In this document: positions 6,530 to 7,386 of the stretch, piece by piece
Numbering within the stretch: position 1 is the first letter of the stretch
How the letters are laid out: each line of letters opens with the position of its first letter
The notes under the pieces: generated by a model
The model's database searches: none
The model's input: the letters and a program-made list of their open reading frames with translations, nothing else
What the model was told of the DNA's origin: nothing
Position numbers and translations under genes: made by a program
Source of the DNA: Sinorhizobium sp.
GTDB lineage: Bacteria; Pseudomonadota; Alphaproteobacteria; Rhizobiales; Rhizobiaceae
Assembly: GCA_031178305.1 (NCBI GenBank)
Contig: JAPSJG010000185.1
Location: forward strand, 1 to 7,386
Reading direction: 5' to 3'
DNA length: 7,386 nucleotides

Positions 6530-7213
6530 ATGTTGCCAAAGATAGCAGTTGTCGAGGACGAGGAAGCGCTGAGCGTGCTGCTCCGCTACAATCTGGAGGC
6601 GGAAGGCTTCGAGGTCGACACCATCCTTCGCGGCGACGAGGCGGAAATCCGTCTGCAGGAACGCCTCCCCGACCTTCTGATCCTCGACTGGATGCTTCCC
6701 GGCGTATCGGGCATCGAGCTTTGCCGCAGGCTTCGACAAAGGCCCGAGACCGAACGGCTGCCGATCATCATGCTGACCGCACGCGGCGAGGAAAGCGAGC
6801 GCGTGCGGGGGCTCGCGACAGGCGCCGATGACTACGTCGTAAAGCCCTTCTCGACGCCGGAACTGATGGCGCGCGTCAAGGCGATGCTCAGGCGGGCCAA
6901 GCCCGAGGTTCTGTCGACTGTACTACGCTGCGGCGACATTGAGCTCGACCGGGAGACTCATCGCGTTCATCGTCGCAGCCGCGAGGTCAGGCTCGGCCCG
7001 ACTGAGTTCCGCCTGCTGGAGTTCCTGATGTCCTCGCCAGGGCGTGTCTTCTCGCGATCGCAACTGCTTGATGGCGTGTGGGGCCACGACATCTATGTCG
7101 ACGAGCGCACGGTGGATGTCCATGTCGGGCGTCTGCGCAAGGCGTTGAACTTCTCAAACATGCCCGACGTGATCAGGACGGTTCGTGGCGCCGGTTACTC
7201 GCTAGAGGGCTAA
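6530..7213 (+). CDS. phoB: Phosphate regulon response regulator PhoB
   Basis: This is an OmpR/PhoB-family transcription factor of 227 residues that activates genes preceded by Pho boxes when phosphorylated by PhoR. The receiver domain (about 1-120) has the acidic pair Glu9-Asp10, phospho-acceptor Asp53 (ILDWMLPG), Thr83 and Lys105 (VKPF), which by my recollection is the same numbering as Escherichia coli PhoB. The C-terminal winged-helix DNA-binding domain (about 130-227) includes LGPTEFRLLEFL, the recognition-helix region DERTVDVHVGRLRKAL and the terminal hairpin IRTVRGAGYSLEG. It is the last gene of the cluster. The Pho box at 947-975 is a likely target, which would make the operon positively autoregulated. 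A repeat element starts directly at its stop codon. Confidence 0.98.
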   Translation: MLPKIAVVEDEEALSVLLRYNLEAEGFEVDTILRGDEAEIRLQERLPDLLILDWMLPGVSGIELCRRLRQRPETERLPIIMLTARGEESERVRGLATGADDYVVKPFSTPELMARVKAMLRRAKPEVLSTVLRCGDIELDRETHRVHRRSREVRLGPTEFRLLEFLMSSPGRVFSRSQLLDGVWGHDIYVDERTVDVHVGRLRKALNFSNMPDVIRTVRGAGYSLEG

Positions 7214-7259
7214 CGCGGGATGAGGAAAGGTGTGCGCGGTTTTCCGTCCGAATCCCGCG
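7214..7259. repeat. Long palindromic intergenic repeat, resembling rhizobial RIME-type elements
   Basis: CGCGGGAT (7214-7221) is perfectly complementary to ATCCCGCG (7252-7259). Inside these arms GGAAA (7224-7228) pairs with TTTCC (7241-7245), so the whole 46 bases can fold into one interrupted hairpin with a GC-rich loop. The left arm begins at the base after the phoB TAA. Arms, the GGAAA/TTTCC inner pairs and the TGTGCGCGG centre resemble, from memory, a palindrome repeated very many times between genes of Sinorhizobium, Rhizobium and Agrobacterium (Rhizobium-specific intergenic mosaic elements). The family name is a recollection, not a search result. It may stabilise the 3' end of the operon mRNA. 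Confidence 0.65.
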
Positions 7260-7310
7260 CTAAATCCTTAATAGACCACGATGATTCTACAGCGCCGTGC
7301 GCCTTTTATT
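7260..7310. repeat. Possible second module of the intergenic mosaic repeat, apparently truncated
   Basis: The stretch CACGATGATTCTACAGCGCC (7277-7296) and the following GTGCGCC resemble the left arm of another common rhizobial intergenic palindrome, whose matching right arm (ending CGCTGTAG) is absent here. It is called only by resemblance, from memory. Within the window it has no partner arm. Confidence 0.3.
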
Positions 7311-7311
7311 C

Positions 7312-7338
7312 AAAAAGGGGGCCACAAAGGCCCGTTTT
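7312..7338. terminator. Bidirectional terminator-like hairpin downstream of phoB
   Basis: GGGCC (7319-7323) and GGCCC (7329-7333) form a perfect GC stem around the loop ACAAA. AAAAA (7312-7316) lies on the left and TTTT (7335-7338) on the right, extending the stem past one G-G mismatch. Read on the + strand it ends in only four T residues. Read on the - strand it gives GGGCC-loop-GGCCC followed by CC and five T residues, which is the better terminator. It could end the phoB transcript, a convergent gene beyond the right edge, or both. Confidence 0.55.
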
Positions 7339-7347
7339 GCGTGGCTC

Positions 7348-7378
7348 GCCGCTCCAACTCAGCGGCTGCGCCGCCGCT
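7348..7378. repeat. Alternating GC-rich inverted repeats at the right edge
   Basis: AGCGGC (7361-7366) is complementary to two copies of GCCGCT, at 7348-7353 and 7373-7378. It can therefore pair with either side, with loops of seven or six bases. The octamer GCCGCTCC itself is a direct repeat (7348-7355 and 7373-7380). The window ends before the surrounding sequence can show what this belongs to. Confidence 0.35.
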
Positions 7379-7386
7379 CCGCGGAC

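Noticed and set aside
1..7386. tRNA, rRNA, CRISPR array, insertion sequence or prophage genes
   Set aside because: No transposase, integrase, regularly spaced repeats or RNA-gene signatures were seen. Apart from the 3' repeat elements the window is a compact core operon.

Overview
The window is a single co-directional phosphate-sensing and uptake locus on the + strand: phoR (3' part only) - pstS - pstC - pstA - pstB - phoU - phoB. It looks alphaproteobacterial, most probably Rhizobiaceae and close to Sinorhizobium/Ensifer. The grounds are the high G+C content, the phoR...pst...phoU-phoB gene order that splits the histidine kinase and response regulator to opposite ends, the enlarged PstC and PstA permeases, and a palindromic intergenic repeat after phoB that resembles those scattered through rhizobial genomes. 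The species assignment is inference.

Layout: 1-885 is the C-terminal two thirds of the PhoR sensor kinase, cut by the left window edge. 886-1080 is the control region, with a PhoB-binding site made of three half-sites at 11-bp pitch (947-975), an untranslated leader and a possible 26-codon leader ORF overlapping the pstS start. 1081-2118 is PstS, the periplasmic phosphate-binding protein. A strong RNA hairpin fills most of the 66-nt gap before pstC. 2185-3555 and 3555-4853 are the permeases PstC and PstA, which overlap by one base. 4866-5681 is the ATPase PstB. A 91-nt gap with two short perfect palindromes precedes phoU (5773-6486), and a 43-nt gap precedes phoB (6530-7213). The last 173 bases hold a long palindromic repeat directly after the phoB stop, a bidirectional terminator-like hairpin and GC-rich inverted repeats at the edge.

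How the genes work together (established for the families): PstS captures inorganic phosphate in the periplasm and PstCA-PstB imports it with ATP. The occupied transporter, through PhoU, holds PhoR in a phosphatase-favouring state. In phosphate starvation PhoR phosphorylates PhoB, which binds Pho boxes, including the one seen here upstream of pstS, so that the operon and its own regulators are induced.

Every gene is a recognisable member of a well-studied family and all catalytic motifs checked are intact. I found no previously undescribed system. What deserves a second look is the non-coding structure: the triple Pho half-site, the possible leader ORF, the intercistronic hairpins and the repeat at the 3' end.
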